Assembly (NCBI GenBank): GCA_016295355.1
Contig: JAEDLK010000006.1
Location: 1 to 64,000 of the forward strand
Source of the DNA: Clostridiaceae bacterium
Lineage (GTDB): Bacteria > Bacillota > Clostridia > Oscillospirales > Acutalibacteraceae
Direction of reading: 5' to 3'
Length of the DNA: 64,000 nucleotides
Below are positions 7,478 through 17,100 of this stretch, one piece after another; position 1 is the first letter of the stretch, and every line of letters starts with the position of its first letter. The position numbers and the translations under genes are program-made. A model generated the notes under the pieces. The model ran no database searches. It was not told the DNA's origin and saw nothing but the letters and a program-made list of their open reading frames with translations.

Positions 7478-8479
7478 ATGTCATTGTTTGAAAGCTATGA
7501 AAGAAGAATCGACCAAATCAATGCGGAGCTTGTCAAGCATTCCATTTCTTCTATTGAAGAGGCCAAGCAGATCTGCGATGAGGCCGGTGTCGATGCTTAC
7601 AATATCGTTAAGGGAATTCAGCCGATCTGTTTTGAAAATGCCTGCTGGGCTTACACAGTCGGTTGTGCCATTGCTTTGAAGGAAAAGGTCGGCAGCGCTG
7701 CTGAGGCTGCCGAGAAGATCGGCTTGGGCTTGCAGTCCTTCTGTATTCCCGGCAGTGTGGCCGATGACCGTAAGGTAGGTCTTGGTCACGGCAATTTGGG
7801 TGCCATGCTGTTGAGAGAAGAAACCAAGTGCTTCGCCTTCCTGGCCGGTCATGAATCCTTTGCTGCCGCTGAAGGTGCTATCGGTTTGGCCAAGAGTGCC
7901 AACCGTGCTCGTAAGGAAGATCTTCGGGTCATTTTGAACGGCCTTGGAAAGGATGCCGCCCAGATCATTTCCCGTATCAACGGCTTTACCTATGTACAGA
8001 CACAGTTCGACTATTATACGGGTGAGCTGAAAATCGTGAAGGAAACCGCCTACTCCAAGGGCGAGCGTGCCAAGGTTCGCTGTTATGGTGCCGATGATGT
8101 CCGCGAGGGCGTGGCTATTATGCATCACGAGGGCGTGGATGTATCCATTACCGGTAACTCCACCAACCCGACCCGCTTCCAGCATCCGGTTGCCGGCACC
8201 TATAAAAAGGAATGTATTGAACAAGGCAAGAAGTATTTCTCTGTGGCCTCCGGCGGCGGTACAGGCCGTACCTTGCATCCGGATAATATGGCGGCGGGCC
8301 CTGCCTCTTACGGCATGACCGATACCATGGGCCGTATGCACTCCGATGCACAGTTCGCCGGTTCCTCCTCGGTTCCCGCTCATGTGGAAATGATGGGTCT
8401 GATCGGCATGGGTAACAACCCCATGGTCGGCGCCACCGTCGCCTGCGCTGTGGCTGTGGAAGAAGCCTTGAAAAAATAA
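7478..8479 (+). CDS. GGGtGRT protein
   Basis: A 333-residue member of the GGGtGRT family (PF14057), named for the motif seen here as SGGGTGRTLHPDNMAAG near residue 265. A glycine-rich C-terminal half (MGLIGMGNNPMVGATVACAVAVEEALKK) is also typical. The family is uncharacterised but consistently paired with an IscU-like scaffold, as here. The start is ATG 7478 with GGGAGGG 8 bases upstream; a longer in-frame ATG at 7439 overlaps the upstream gene and is rejected. Codon use is strongly biased, suggesting high expression. A role in iron-sulfur or redox metabolism is inference from the neighbour only. Confidence 0.9.
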   Translation: MSLFESYERRIDQINAELVKHSISSIEEAKQICDEAGVDAYNIVKGIQPICFENACWAYTVGCAIALKEKVGSAAEAAEKIGLGLQSFCIPGSVADDRKVGLGHGNLGAMLLREETKCFAFLAGHESFAAAEGAIGLAKSANRARKEDLRVILNGLGKDAAQIISRINGFTYVQTQFDYYTGELKIVKETAYSKGERAKVRCYGADDVREGVAIMHHEGVDVSITGNSTNPTRFQHPVAGTYKKECIEQGKKYFSVASGGGTGRTLHPDNMAAGPASYGMTDTMGRMHSDAQFAGSSSVPAHVEMMGLIGMGNNPMVGATVACAVAVEEALKK

Positions 8480-8497
8480 TTACTGATTATCCAATAG

Positions 8498-8534
8498 ACC
8501 GAAGCCTTTCGATTCGCAGGGCTTCGGTTTTTTT
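8498..8534 (+). terminator. Terminator after the GGGtGRT gene
   Basis: ACCGAAGCC and GGCTTCGGT arms (8499-8507, 8520-8528) and a run of T residues, directly after the operon. Confidence 0.9.
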
Positions 8535-8584
8535 ATGCACATCAAAACCATGTTGCATACACACATCCGTCACAGAAAAATCGC

Positions 8585-8613
8585 TTGAAAAATAGGACTT
8601 CATATGATAGAAT
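8585..8613 (+). promoter_or_regulatory. Promoter of the structured leader and GT2 gene
   Basis: TTGAAA (8585-8590), 17 bases, TAGAAT (8608-8613). It lies 450 bases before the next ORF, so the transcript begins with a long untranslated region. Confidence 0.6.
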
Positions 8614-9059
8614 GACTGTGTCAATAAGACAGTGAAGTACGGAAGAAAACGCAACGGTCAAAGGGGCCGTAAAAGGCATGGCTTGTCCTGGATTATGCAA
8701 GGCGATAAAAGACGCCGCAGGGTGTGAATGAAATGGCCGGGCGGCCGGTTTGCTTACGGCCACGACCTTTCATGTATTGAAAACCCCAAGGACGACGGAT
8801 GGGCCTATAAAATGAGAAGGAACAGTATATTCAAGGTGTTAAGCTGTTTTTTCTGACCGTCCCCAACAACTTTACATAGCCTTAGAGGAAACGGCGAAAC
8901 GCACCATGACGGCGTTGTCCTTTTCGAACTTTATCGGCAGAGAACACAAGAAGAAATCCAATAGGATCTGTCGCTGTTAACACGGGCATCCGATACCATC
9001 TCAAAAAACTGTTCGGGCAAGCCGGCGTTCCGGCTGTGTCCAAGATTTAGGAGTGTGCG
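8614..9059 (+). other. Long gene-less leader with a structured RNA core
   Basis: No convincing ORF in 446 bases. At 8665-8672 GGCCGTAA pairs perfectly with TTACGGCC at 8754-8761, extended by GGTC (8656-8659) with GACC (8764-8767). Inside this long-range helix are two hairpins, GGCG/CGCC (8701-8716) and GGCC/GGCC (8735-8746), giving a multi-branch fold. A weak stem plus TTTTTT occurs near 8850. In 8900-9050 two reading frames give fragments like TQEEIQ and RYHLKKLFGQAGV that recall a helix-turn-helix but are interrupted, possibly a decayed regulator gene. No known RNA family was recognised. Confidence 0.45.
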
Positions 9060-10061
9060 ATGAAACCCTGTTTATATATGGTTATCCCTTGCTATAACGA
9101 AGAGGCGGTGTTGCCGGTTACGGCACCGCTGTTTATCGGGCAATTAAAGGCGTTGATCGAAGAAGAGCTTGTTTCGTCCGACAGTCGGATTCTGTTTGTG
9201 GATGACGGCAGCCGGGATCAAACCTATGCCATCATACAGTCATTGGCACAGGCCGAGTCGGCTGTGATCGGGCTTCGACTAAGTCGAAATTTTTCGCATC
9301 AAAATGCCTTATATGCCGGCATGATGGAGGCACGGCGGTTTTGTGATATTTGCATCACCACCGATTGCGACGGTCAGGATGATCCGTCTGCTATGCGGGA
9401 AATGGTGGTAAAATATGCAGAGGGCAACGAGGTTGTATACGGTGTTCGGCGCAGTCGCAAGAATGACGGTTTCTTCAAACGCTCCAGTGCCCGATTCTTT
9501 TATCGTGTGATGCAGTGGATGGGGGCTGAAACCATCCCCGATCATGCCGATTATCGGCTGATGTCCAAGTCGGTTTTAGAGGTATTGTCCTCTTTTAAGG
9601 AAACCAACCTGTTTTTGCGGGGCATGGTGCCATTGGTGGGCTTCAGAAGTACGGCGATATACTATGATCGAGCCGATCGTTTGGCCGGCAAGACGCATTA
9701 TTCCCTGCACGGAATGTGCCGCCTGGCACTAAACGGCATCACCAGCTTTTCGGTGCGCCCTTTGCGTGCCGTGACAGGCTTGGGCTTTTTGGTCACGCTG
9801 ATCAGTCTAAGCGGCGTCATTTGGTCGGTGCTGTGCCGTCTTTTAGAGACGGCCGTTTCGGGGTGGGCGTCGCTTGTTTGTATCATTTGCTTTTTAGGTG
9901 GTATTCAATTGCTCTCATTGGGCGTTATCGGGGAGTATGTCGGTCGCATTTATCTGGAAACCAAGAGTCGTCCCCGTTATGTGATCAGCGAGCGAACCGG
10001 CCAATCGGACAAACCGTCCTGTTCGGGCCATGCTTTGCAAGAAGAAAATCATGAAAAATAA
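9060..10061 (+). CDS. GT2 polyprenyl-phosphate glycosyltransferase-like
   Basis: A 333-residue family 2 glycosyltransferase of the DPM/GtrB/ArnC type. These enzymes move a sugar from a nucleotide donor to a polyprenyl-phosphate carrier on the inner membrane face. Visible motifs are the opening VIPCYNEE, VDDGSRD, the acidic DCDGQDDP metal/donor site and HADYRLMS. Two C-terminal membrane helices lie at about residues 232-254 and 260-283, followed by the family-typical GEYVGRIYLETKSRPRY. ATG 9060 follows GGAG at 6 bases. It lies 42 bases before the first esterase gene and is probably co-transcribed, suggesting a link to surface glycans. Confidence 0.9.
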   Translation: MKPCLYMVIPCYNEEAVLPVTAPLFIGQLKALIEEELVSSDSRILFVDDGSRDQTYAIIQSLAQAESAVIGLRLSRNFSHQNALYAGMMEARRFCDICITTDCDGQDDPSAMREMVVKYAEGNEVVYGVRRSRKNDGFFKRSSARFFYRVMQWMGAETIPDHADYRLMSKSVLEVLSSFKETNLFLRGMVPLVGFRSTAIYYDRADRLAGKTHYSLHGMCRLALNGITSFSVRPLRAVTGLGFLVTLISLSGVIWSVLCRLLETAVSGWASLVCIICFLGGIQLLSLGVIGEYVGRIYLETKSRPRYVISERTGQSDKPSCSGHALQEENHEK

Positions 10062-10103
10062 CCGAGGTCTGCCGGATTAGGCTATATCAAGGGGGAAAAT
10101 GTC

Positions 10104-13100
10104 ATGATGAAAAAAGGAATGAGTCTGTTGATTGCCGTTTGTCTGGTATTGACAGTCTGCACCGTGCCGATTGTTGCCCAACAGCCGCAAGAGGTTGGCT
10201 TGAAAAACAGCCTTGGCCGCTATTATAAGTTTTCATATGCGGCGGGCGAAGATCGGTTTGCCTATGAGTTGGACAGTCAGGCCACCTATAAGGGCAATGT
10301 CTTTTATCCGTTGTGGGATTATACGGATCAAGTTTCGGGTGCCGAGATCACCTACAAAACCATATCCGACGGTGCTACGGGCGGTAAGGATGTTTTGCAG
10401 ATAAAAGCCAGAAATGCTATTTATCTGACACCGCTGACGACCGACGGCCGCCCCTTCGAGGTGCTGCCCGGCAAGCAGTATATGGTTAGGATCAACGCCT
10501 ATTTAGAGGTAGAGACGGCCTGTTCACAGGGCGCTATTGTTTTGGGTTGCGGAAACAAACCGATTGCCAGTTGGGATGAGTACTACCTAAACGCCGGCGC
10601 TAATCGGGTCAAGGGCACGATGGGTGCCGATACGGTTGAAAAAATTGCCAACGCCAACAATCCGGCCAATAAACCGGTTTATGTGATGGGCATGACCGTG
10701 AATAACGGAAACAACTGGGCCAGTCGTGTTTTCGGGGATACAACAATCACCGCCTTCGGCATTAACAGAACCAAGGCGCTGTTCGTGCCGGATGAAACAA
10801 CACCCGGCTGTGAGATGAAACCGGTATACGATGCCGAAAACGATTCTTATTCCTTTTACTGGCCGCTGTATAACAATGCGGCTTGCACGACGCCAAGCGA
10901 TGTCGACAAGGATTCTAAACAGGATATCGGCGTTACCAACAATTATTTAACATTGTTTTTTTCAGCCAGTACTTATACCGATGAAGCGGGTAACGAGCAT
11001 CCCTTTACTTATGATATTGAATCTATTGAGATTTGGGAAAACGGCTATACACCCGGCGTATCCTTTATGGTGGACGGGAAAGTCGTCAAAAGCGTTGAGG
11101 GCGATGCCCGTGCCAAAATGCCATACTTTGTGCCCGAAACACCGGCGGATCAAGTTTTTACCGGTTGGTATACCGATGCTGCCTGTACGACACCGGTTGA
11201 TGACCGGGCCGAACTGGTGCCGGGTGTCACCAAGCTGTATGCCGGCTTTGACGATCGCCGCATTTCGCTTGATTGCACCACGGCCGGGCAAACCAATCGG
11301 GATTATAAAATCATTTGTCCGAGTGTCTATGCCGGGGATCCGGTCAATGCGTATACCGGTCTTTCCCGGCGTGGCGGTTGGTCATATCAACAGTACAGTA
11401 CCGAGGGTTATGCTCAATTTTATGCCACACAGCCGTGGCCGAATAAGGGCGCTTATATTTTTGCGGATGACGAGGGAAAGGCCTTTGTTTTGGAACCGCA
11501 TACCACCTATGATATCACCATTGAATACAAAGTGAATGATCTTGTAACGGCTGAAGAAGTAGGCACCCTGCCGGACGGTTCGACCTATCCGGGCGGCAGT
11601 GTGAGCTTGTCGGTGGGCGTCGGCATGCCGCTCAAAAACCGATTGGATTTGGCGGATAATACCTTTACAAAGAAAACGGCCGACAAAACCTTCACTCAAA
11701 CCACCGATTGGATCAGCGAAACCTATACGTTGACCACGAATGATCTGGCCGGCATGTTGCCGGTAGCCGGTATATATGTTTCTTCAAAACAGCTTCCCAA
11801 ACGATACAATGCGGATGGAACCGCCATCAACGCTGAACCGGCCGATACGCAGTACGGATTGAATCAGTTATATCTGCGCCGCTATCAAATCGTCAAGCAA
11901 ACCAAGGTGGCACTGAAGGATTGCTTTGGTCATTCGTTAGCCGAGACCTTTGTGCGTGCCGGCGAAACGGTTGATCTGAACAAACTGGTTGCGCCCGGGG
12001 ATTATTTGTTTGAGAATCATACCGGTTACACAGCCGCATCGTTTGATTGGTATACCGATGCCGACTGCCAAACGGCCGTTCTAACCGATACGCCTACCGT
12101 CAGCGGTGACAGCGTGACCTATTACGCCGTGCCGAAAATGCCCGTTCAGTGGGACGAAAATCAGGTCAGCTATAACGGATTTGAAGAATCGGGTCTTGTG
12201 TTGGGCGACTATTGGAAAACGAAAGGCTACCAAAGCGCTACGGCGTTAGGCGGAAACCGTACGGCATCGCCTATCAATATTGCGCCCTCTGTCACCTTAA
12301 AGGATCATACAACCTATCTGGTAACCTTCATGTATCAGTCAACCTCCGGCACAACGGTCATCATCGGTGATACGCAAAAAGACCTGCCGGTATCTGATTG
12401 GACGACCGTTACCGTGGCGGCTATGGCGAAGGATTCGGCCATGCCGTTCTCGCTTTGCAAGGGCGACATCACCTTCGATAATGTCAGTGTCTCAACGGTG
12501 CTTTCAGACGGTGGTGCTTCAGTGCTGACAAAGGCGGCACAGCAAGAGGCCGGTAAACAGGCCATGCGGTTTTATTATACCTATCGTTCGCCTGACGGCA
12601 CCGGGCTGTCGGCCGCCGGTGCGGATTATGCCATTGCCGAACGGGGCGTTTTGTTGCTGTCCGGCACCTTTGATCGGGATGAAACCCTAACACTGGCCAA
12701 TGCAAAGGCTGTTTGTTTGAAGAAGACGGCGGACTTTGATACCTGTTGGCAGGCGAGCGACGGTTTGGTGACCTATAGTAATTATGTCACTGATTTTGCT
12801 ATAGAGGATGAACGGATGCTGACGGTCAGAGGCTATGTGATCCTGACGGACGGGAAGATCTGTTATTCGGTTCCTCACGCCTACAGCGTTAAAGAGCATA
12901 CGCTGTATACCGACCTTTTGAATGCACGAACAACCTACCGTTTGGAAGATCCGGATGTGCTTGATAAGGTCAAAATTGAAGGCTCCTTTGATGTGTTGGA
13001 CGAGGGAATTACCTTTGACTGGACCGGCAGTTCCTTGATATTTGATGCAACTTGCATGGGACAGACAGTGGTTGCCATGCACTATAACGGCGAGACCACC

Positions 13101-13961
13101 TTCCAAAGTTATGCACTGTACATAGACGGTGTTTTGCAGGAAGAATATTTAGCACCGGAGTCCGTCAATCTTGACGGTCGTACGGTGTCGGCGTTGGTGT
13201 TCGATGTCGGTAAACCCGGCAACCATCATGTGCAAATCAGCCGTCGGGTTGAGGCGGCCGTCGGGCCCAGTGAGATGCTGTCTTTGACCCTCAACGGTGA
13301 ACTGTTAAAGACAAACGATAACGAAAAGCTGATTGAGTTCATCGGCGACTCCATTACCTGCGGTGTGGGTGATTTGGCGGTAAACGGTCAGCCGTATGCC
13401 GATAACAAGAGCGACGGCACGCAGGCCTATGCCTTTTTAACGGCCATGGAATTGAATGCCGATTGGCGTATCCGCAGTCGCGGCGGTAGCGGCTTTGCCT
13501 ATTGCTGTGACGGGCGCCGTGACAACACCACTTCCTGGGATTTAATGTATCCGTTGGAAAACCCGTTCCGGGATACCGTACGGCCTTATACGCAGGACAG
13601 GCAGGCCGATTTGGTTTGCATTTACCTGGGCACCAACGATGTGGCCGGTTATCATTATGTCGGGAAGCCCATGGCGGAAAATGTCGGGCAGGTTATGACC
13701 GATATGAAACGGTTGGTGTCGGTCATCAAGAGCTATAACCCGTCTGCCGATATTGTTTGGTTGGCCGGTGGCATGACGGATGACTATATTCCGTATGCAA
13801 AGCAGGTGATCAATGAACTGGGCGGCGAGGAAAACGGGTATTATTACTGTCAATTCCCCAGTCATCTGAACGCCGGCGGCAGTGCTCATCCGAATGCGGC
13901 ACAGCAGAAGCTGATGCAGGAAACATTGTGTGCGTTTATAACCGAAAAAGGATTGCTGTAA
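10104..13961 (+). CDS. Giant secreted CE2-type SGNH esterase, copy 1
   Basis: A 1,285-residue exported protein. Residues 1-25 are a signal peptide. An N-terminal beta-rich domain (about 35-310) leads into an InlB-type repeat (about 312-385, ending in FTGWYTDAAC...KLYAGF), a second beta domain (390-600), another repeat-like part (605-685) and a CBM-like module (690-800). The C-terminal catalytic unit is of the carbohydrate esterase family 2 kind: a jelly-roll (about 950-1070) and an SGNH hydrolase (1075-1285). The nucleophile is in IGDSITCG (Ser near 1082), GTND is the oxyanion block and the catalytic His is in AHPN (near 1261). CE2 enzymes remove acetyl groups from plant polysaccharides. No anchor or dockerin is seen. 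It is a tandem paralogue of the next gene. Confidence 0.85.
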   Translation: MMKKGMSLLIAVCLVLTVCTVPIVAQQPQEVGLKNSLGRYYKFSYAAGEDRFAYELDSQATYKGNVFYPLWDYTDQVSGAEITYKTISDGATGGKDVLQIKARNAIYLTPLTTDGRPFEVLPGKQYMVRINAYLEVETACSQGAIVLGCGNKPIASWDEYYLNAGANRVKGTMGADTVEKIANANNPANKPVYVMGMTVNNGNNWASRVFGDTTITAFGINRTKALFVPDETTPGCEMKPVYDAENDSYSFYWPLYNNAACTTPSDVDKDSKQDIGVTNNYLTLFFSASTYTDEAGNEHPFTYDIESIEIWENGYTPGVSFMVDGKVVKSVEGDARAKMPYFVPETPADQVFTGWYTDAACTTPVDDRAELVPGVTKLYAGFDDRRISLDCTTAGQTNRDYKIICPSVYAGDPVNAYTGLSRRGGWSYQQYSTEGYAQFYATQPWPNKGAYIFADDEGKAFVLEPHTTYDITIEYKVNDLVTAEEVGTLPDGSTYPGGSVSLSVGVGMPLKNRLDLADNTFTKKTADKTFTQTTDWISETYTLTTNDLAGMLPVAGIYVSSKQLPKRYNADGTAINAEPADTQYGLNQLYLRRYQIVKQTKVALKDCFGHSLAETFVRAGETVDLNKLVAPGDYLFENHTGYTAASFDWYTDADCQTAVLTDTPTVSGDSVTYYAVPKMPVQWDENQVSYNGFEESGLVLGDYWKTKGYQSATALGGNRTASPINIAPSVTLKDHTTYLVTFMYQSTSGTTVIIGDTQKDLPVSDWTTVTVAAMAKDSAMPFSLCKGDITFDNVSVSTVLSDGGASVLTKAAQQEAGKQAMRFYYTYRSPDGTGLSAAGADYAIAERGVLLLSGTFDRDETLTLANAKAVCLKKTADFDTCWQASDGLVTYSNYVTDFAIEDERMLTVRGYVILTDGKICYSVPHAYSVKEHTLYTDLLNARTTYRLEDPDVLDKVKIEGSFDVLDEGITFDWTGSSLIFDATCMGQTVVAMHYNGETTFQSYALYIDGVLQEEYLAPESVNLDGRTVSALVFDVGKPGNHHVQISRRVEAAVGPSEMLSLTLNGELLKTNDNEKLIEFIGDSITCGVGDLAVNGQPYADNKSDGTQAYAFLTAMELNADWRIRSRGGSGFAYCCDGRRDNTTSWDLMYPLENPFRDTVRPYTQDRQADLVCIYLGTNDVAGYHYVGKPMAENVGQVMTDMKRLVSVIKSYNPSADIVWLAGGMTDDYIPYAKQVINELGGEENGYYYCQFPSHLNAGGSAHPNAAQQKLMQETLCAFITEKGLL

Positions 13962-14041
13962 ACGCTGCTGTTGGTCGGATAGTTGCAATGGCATCAGCAT
14001 TTGGTATATGTGATAAAAATGGCACACAAAAGATAATTCTG

Positions 14042-14070
14042 TTGACAGTCAACTGAAAATTATGTATAAT
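14042..14070 (+). promoter_or_regulatory. Consensus promoter of esterase copy 2
   Basis: TTGACA (14042-14047), 17 bases, TATAAT (14065-14070), about 38 bases before the start codon. The second copy therefore has its own strong promoter. Confidence 0.8.
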
Positions 14071-14107
14071 GAATTGAGTAAAAAATGCATAGGAGCGTGT
14101 TATAACG

Positions 14108-17100
14108 ATGACAAAAAGAGCGATATGCCTTTTGCTGGTTCTTTGTTTGCTGGCAACTGTCTGTTCGGTGCCGTTAAGTGCCACTGAACCGGAAACGAAA
14201 CTGAAAAACAGCCTCGGTCGCTATTACAAATTTTCGTATGCGGCAGGCGAGGATCAGTATGCCTACGAATTGGACAAACAGGTAACCTATAAGGGGAATA
14301 CTTTCTATCCGTTCTGGAAGTACACAGATAAGACCACTACGGCTTCACTGACCTATAAGAGAATGTCCGACGGTGCTGCAGGCGGCACGGATGTTTTGCA
14401 GCTTAAAGCAAACGGCGGTGTGTATTTTACCCCGTTGACGGCTGACGGCAGCCCCTTTGAGGTGTTGCCGGGCAAGGAATATGTGGTAAAGGTCAATGCC
14501 TATCAGGAAGTGGAAACCAACCATTCCAATGTATTTGTTAGTTTGGGCGGCGGTAATAAGCCGATCAGTTCATGGTCGGAAAATTATGCCAACAACAGCC
14601 GTTCCCGGGTTAAGGGCGTTAGCGGTGACGCCAAATTAGAAAATGTTGCTTACGGTACGGTTAAGGATTACTACCGCCCCATCAATGCCAATGGATTTAA
14701 CGTTAACGGTGGTATGACATGGGCTACCAAAGTATACGGTGACACTACCGCGACAGCTTATAAAATGTCTAAAACCGTTTATTTCGGTGTGCCGGATGAG
14801 AATACACAGGGTTGTGATATGACGCCGGTCTATGATGCCGAAAACGACAGCTATTCCTTTGTTTGGCCGTTGTATAACAACGCAGATGCCACATCTATTG
14901 TCGATTCAAATAAGGACGGCGAACAGGACACCTTTACCTCTAACAACTATCTGACCTTGTTCTTCTCGGTGGGTTCCTTTAAGGATGAACAAGGCGTCGT
15001 ACATCCCTTTACTTATGACATCGAATCGATTGAAATTTGGGAAAACGGCTATACCCCCGGTGTGTCGTTCGTTGTCGACGGACAAATCGTTAAGAGCGTA
15101 GAAGGGGAAGAACGCAATAATCTTCCGTATTTCATTCCTGAGGCTCCGGCCGGCAAAGTGTTTACCGGTTGGTATACCGATCGTGCTTGTACACAGATTG
15201 TCAATGACCGTAAGGCATTGTCTCCCGGCGTCACCAAGTTATACGCCGGCTTTGCCGATAAGCAAAGCTCTATTGACAGCTATTTGCCGGACTTAAGGAA
15301 CCGTGAGGACAAGGTTTATTATCCGAGCCTGTATGCGAGCGATACCGTGAATATGTATTCCGGTACTGCGGAGCGCGGTGGCTGGACTTATTACGGCCAC
15401 ACCGCCGAAGGCTATGTTGATTTCCATGTTACCCAGCCTTGGAATGGTTCCAGTGCTTATTTGGTGTGTGATCCGGACGGCAAGGCCTTCACTGTGGATC
15501 AGAATACCACCTACGATATTACAGTGGAATACAAGGTCAATAATATTATCAGTTCCGAAGAGGTGGGCACTCAGCCGGATGGCTCTACCTATGGCGGCGG
15601 CAGTGTTTCTTTCTCGGTCGGAGCCGGTATGGCGCTTAAAAACCGTCTTAATTTGGCCAATGTTAAGTTCGGTATTAGAAGCGAGACCAAGGCTTTTAAG
15701 GCCGAAACCGATTGGGAAAGTCAGACCTTTACCATTACCACCGATGAGATGAGCGGACAGTTACCGGTTGTGGGTGTGTATGTTTTCTGCTCTCAATTGC
15801 CTAACCGTTTCACTTCGGACGGTAAACTTATCACCAGTGAGCCCGGCAATACTTCTTATGGTTTCAACCAGTTGTATGTTCGCCGGATTAAGGTAACGAA
15901 GCATACTCAGGTAACCGTACTGGATCAGAACGGTTATACATTGAGTGAGTCCTTTACCCGTCCGGGTGAGACCTTTGATTTGGCGACGCTTGTCACCCCC
16001 GGTGAGGTCAAGCTCTCCGAAAATACAGGCTATACGGTTTCGTCCTTTTCATATTATTCTGATGCGGCCTGCACAAATAAGGTCGATTCGACCGTTGTAA
16101 CGGCCGAAGGCGAGTCCATGACCTATTATGCTGTTCCTGAAAGTCCTGTTCCCTTCGATAATCAGCAGGTGAGCTACTGTGGTTTTGAAGATGATGCAAA
16201 GGATATCGGGGGCTTTACCCGTACCACCGGTGACAGCAGTGCGACAGCCGTTACGGCCTCCTCTGCGGCCACGGTTAATGTGGCTTCCGGCAAGCTGGAT
16301 GACGGTCGCACCTATCAGGTGACCATGCGTTGCCGTTCAACAGCCGGCGCTTCTTTAACGGTGGGCAAAACCGCTGTTCAGATTCCGGCCGGTGACTTTA
16401 GAACCGTTTCCGTGGCGGCCGACAGTGTGGATGCCGCTATGCCGGTCACATTGACCGACGGTGATATCACACTCGACAATGTTAGCATCAACACCGTGGT
16501 GACTTCGGGCGGCGTTTCGGTTTTGACCGATGAAGCGCAGGAAGAAATCGGCGGGCAGGCATTACGGGCTTACTTTAAGTATCAATCGGCCGATGGAACG
16601 CATTTGACTGTGGCCGGACAGGAATTGACAATTGTTGAGCGTGGCATTTTGCTGATTGATACCGAAATTTTGTACGGTGAGCTGAAACTCAATACATTAG
16701 GTGCTGTTCACATTAAAAAGACAGCCGACTTTGATACTTGTTGGGATGTGGCTGAAGGAATGGTGACATACAGCGGCTATATCAAGGATTTTGAAATTGA
16801 TGATACCCGTTCGCTGGGGGTACGCGGCTATTTGAAAACGGACGACGGTGCGGTGTATTATGCCGAAGCCGGCACTCATACCATCAAGGAGGAAAAGATT
16901 TTCGAAAAATTCCTTGCGTCTGAAACAACCTATTCTTTAGCGGATCCCGAAGTGCTCAACAAGGTAAAGATCGAGGGCGCCTATGATGTGTTGCCCACCG
17001 GTATCACCTTTGACTGGACCGGCAGCTCGCTGATTTTCGATGCGGTCTGCAAGGGCGAGGTCGTTGTCGAAATGCAATACAGCAGTAATTCCATCTATCA

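Noticed and set aside
7481-8383. 300-residue ORF opposite the GGGtGRT gene
   Set aside because: Shadow frame created by strong codon bias in the real gene.
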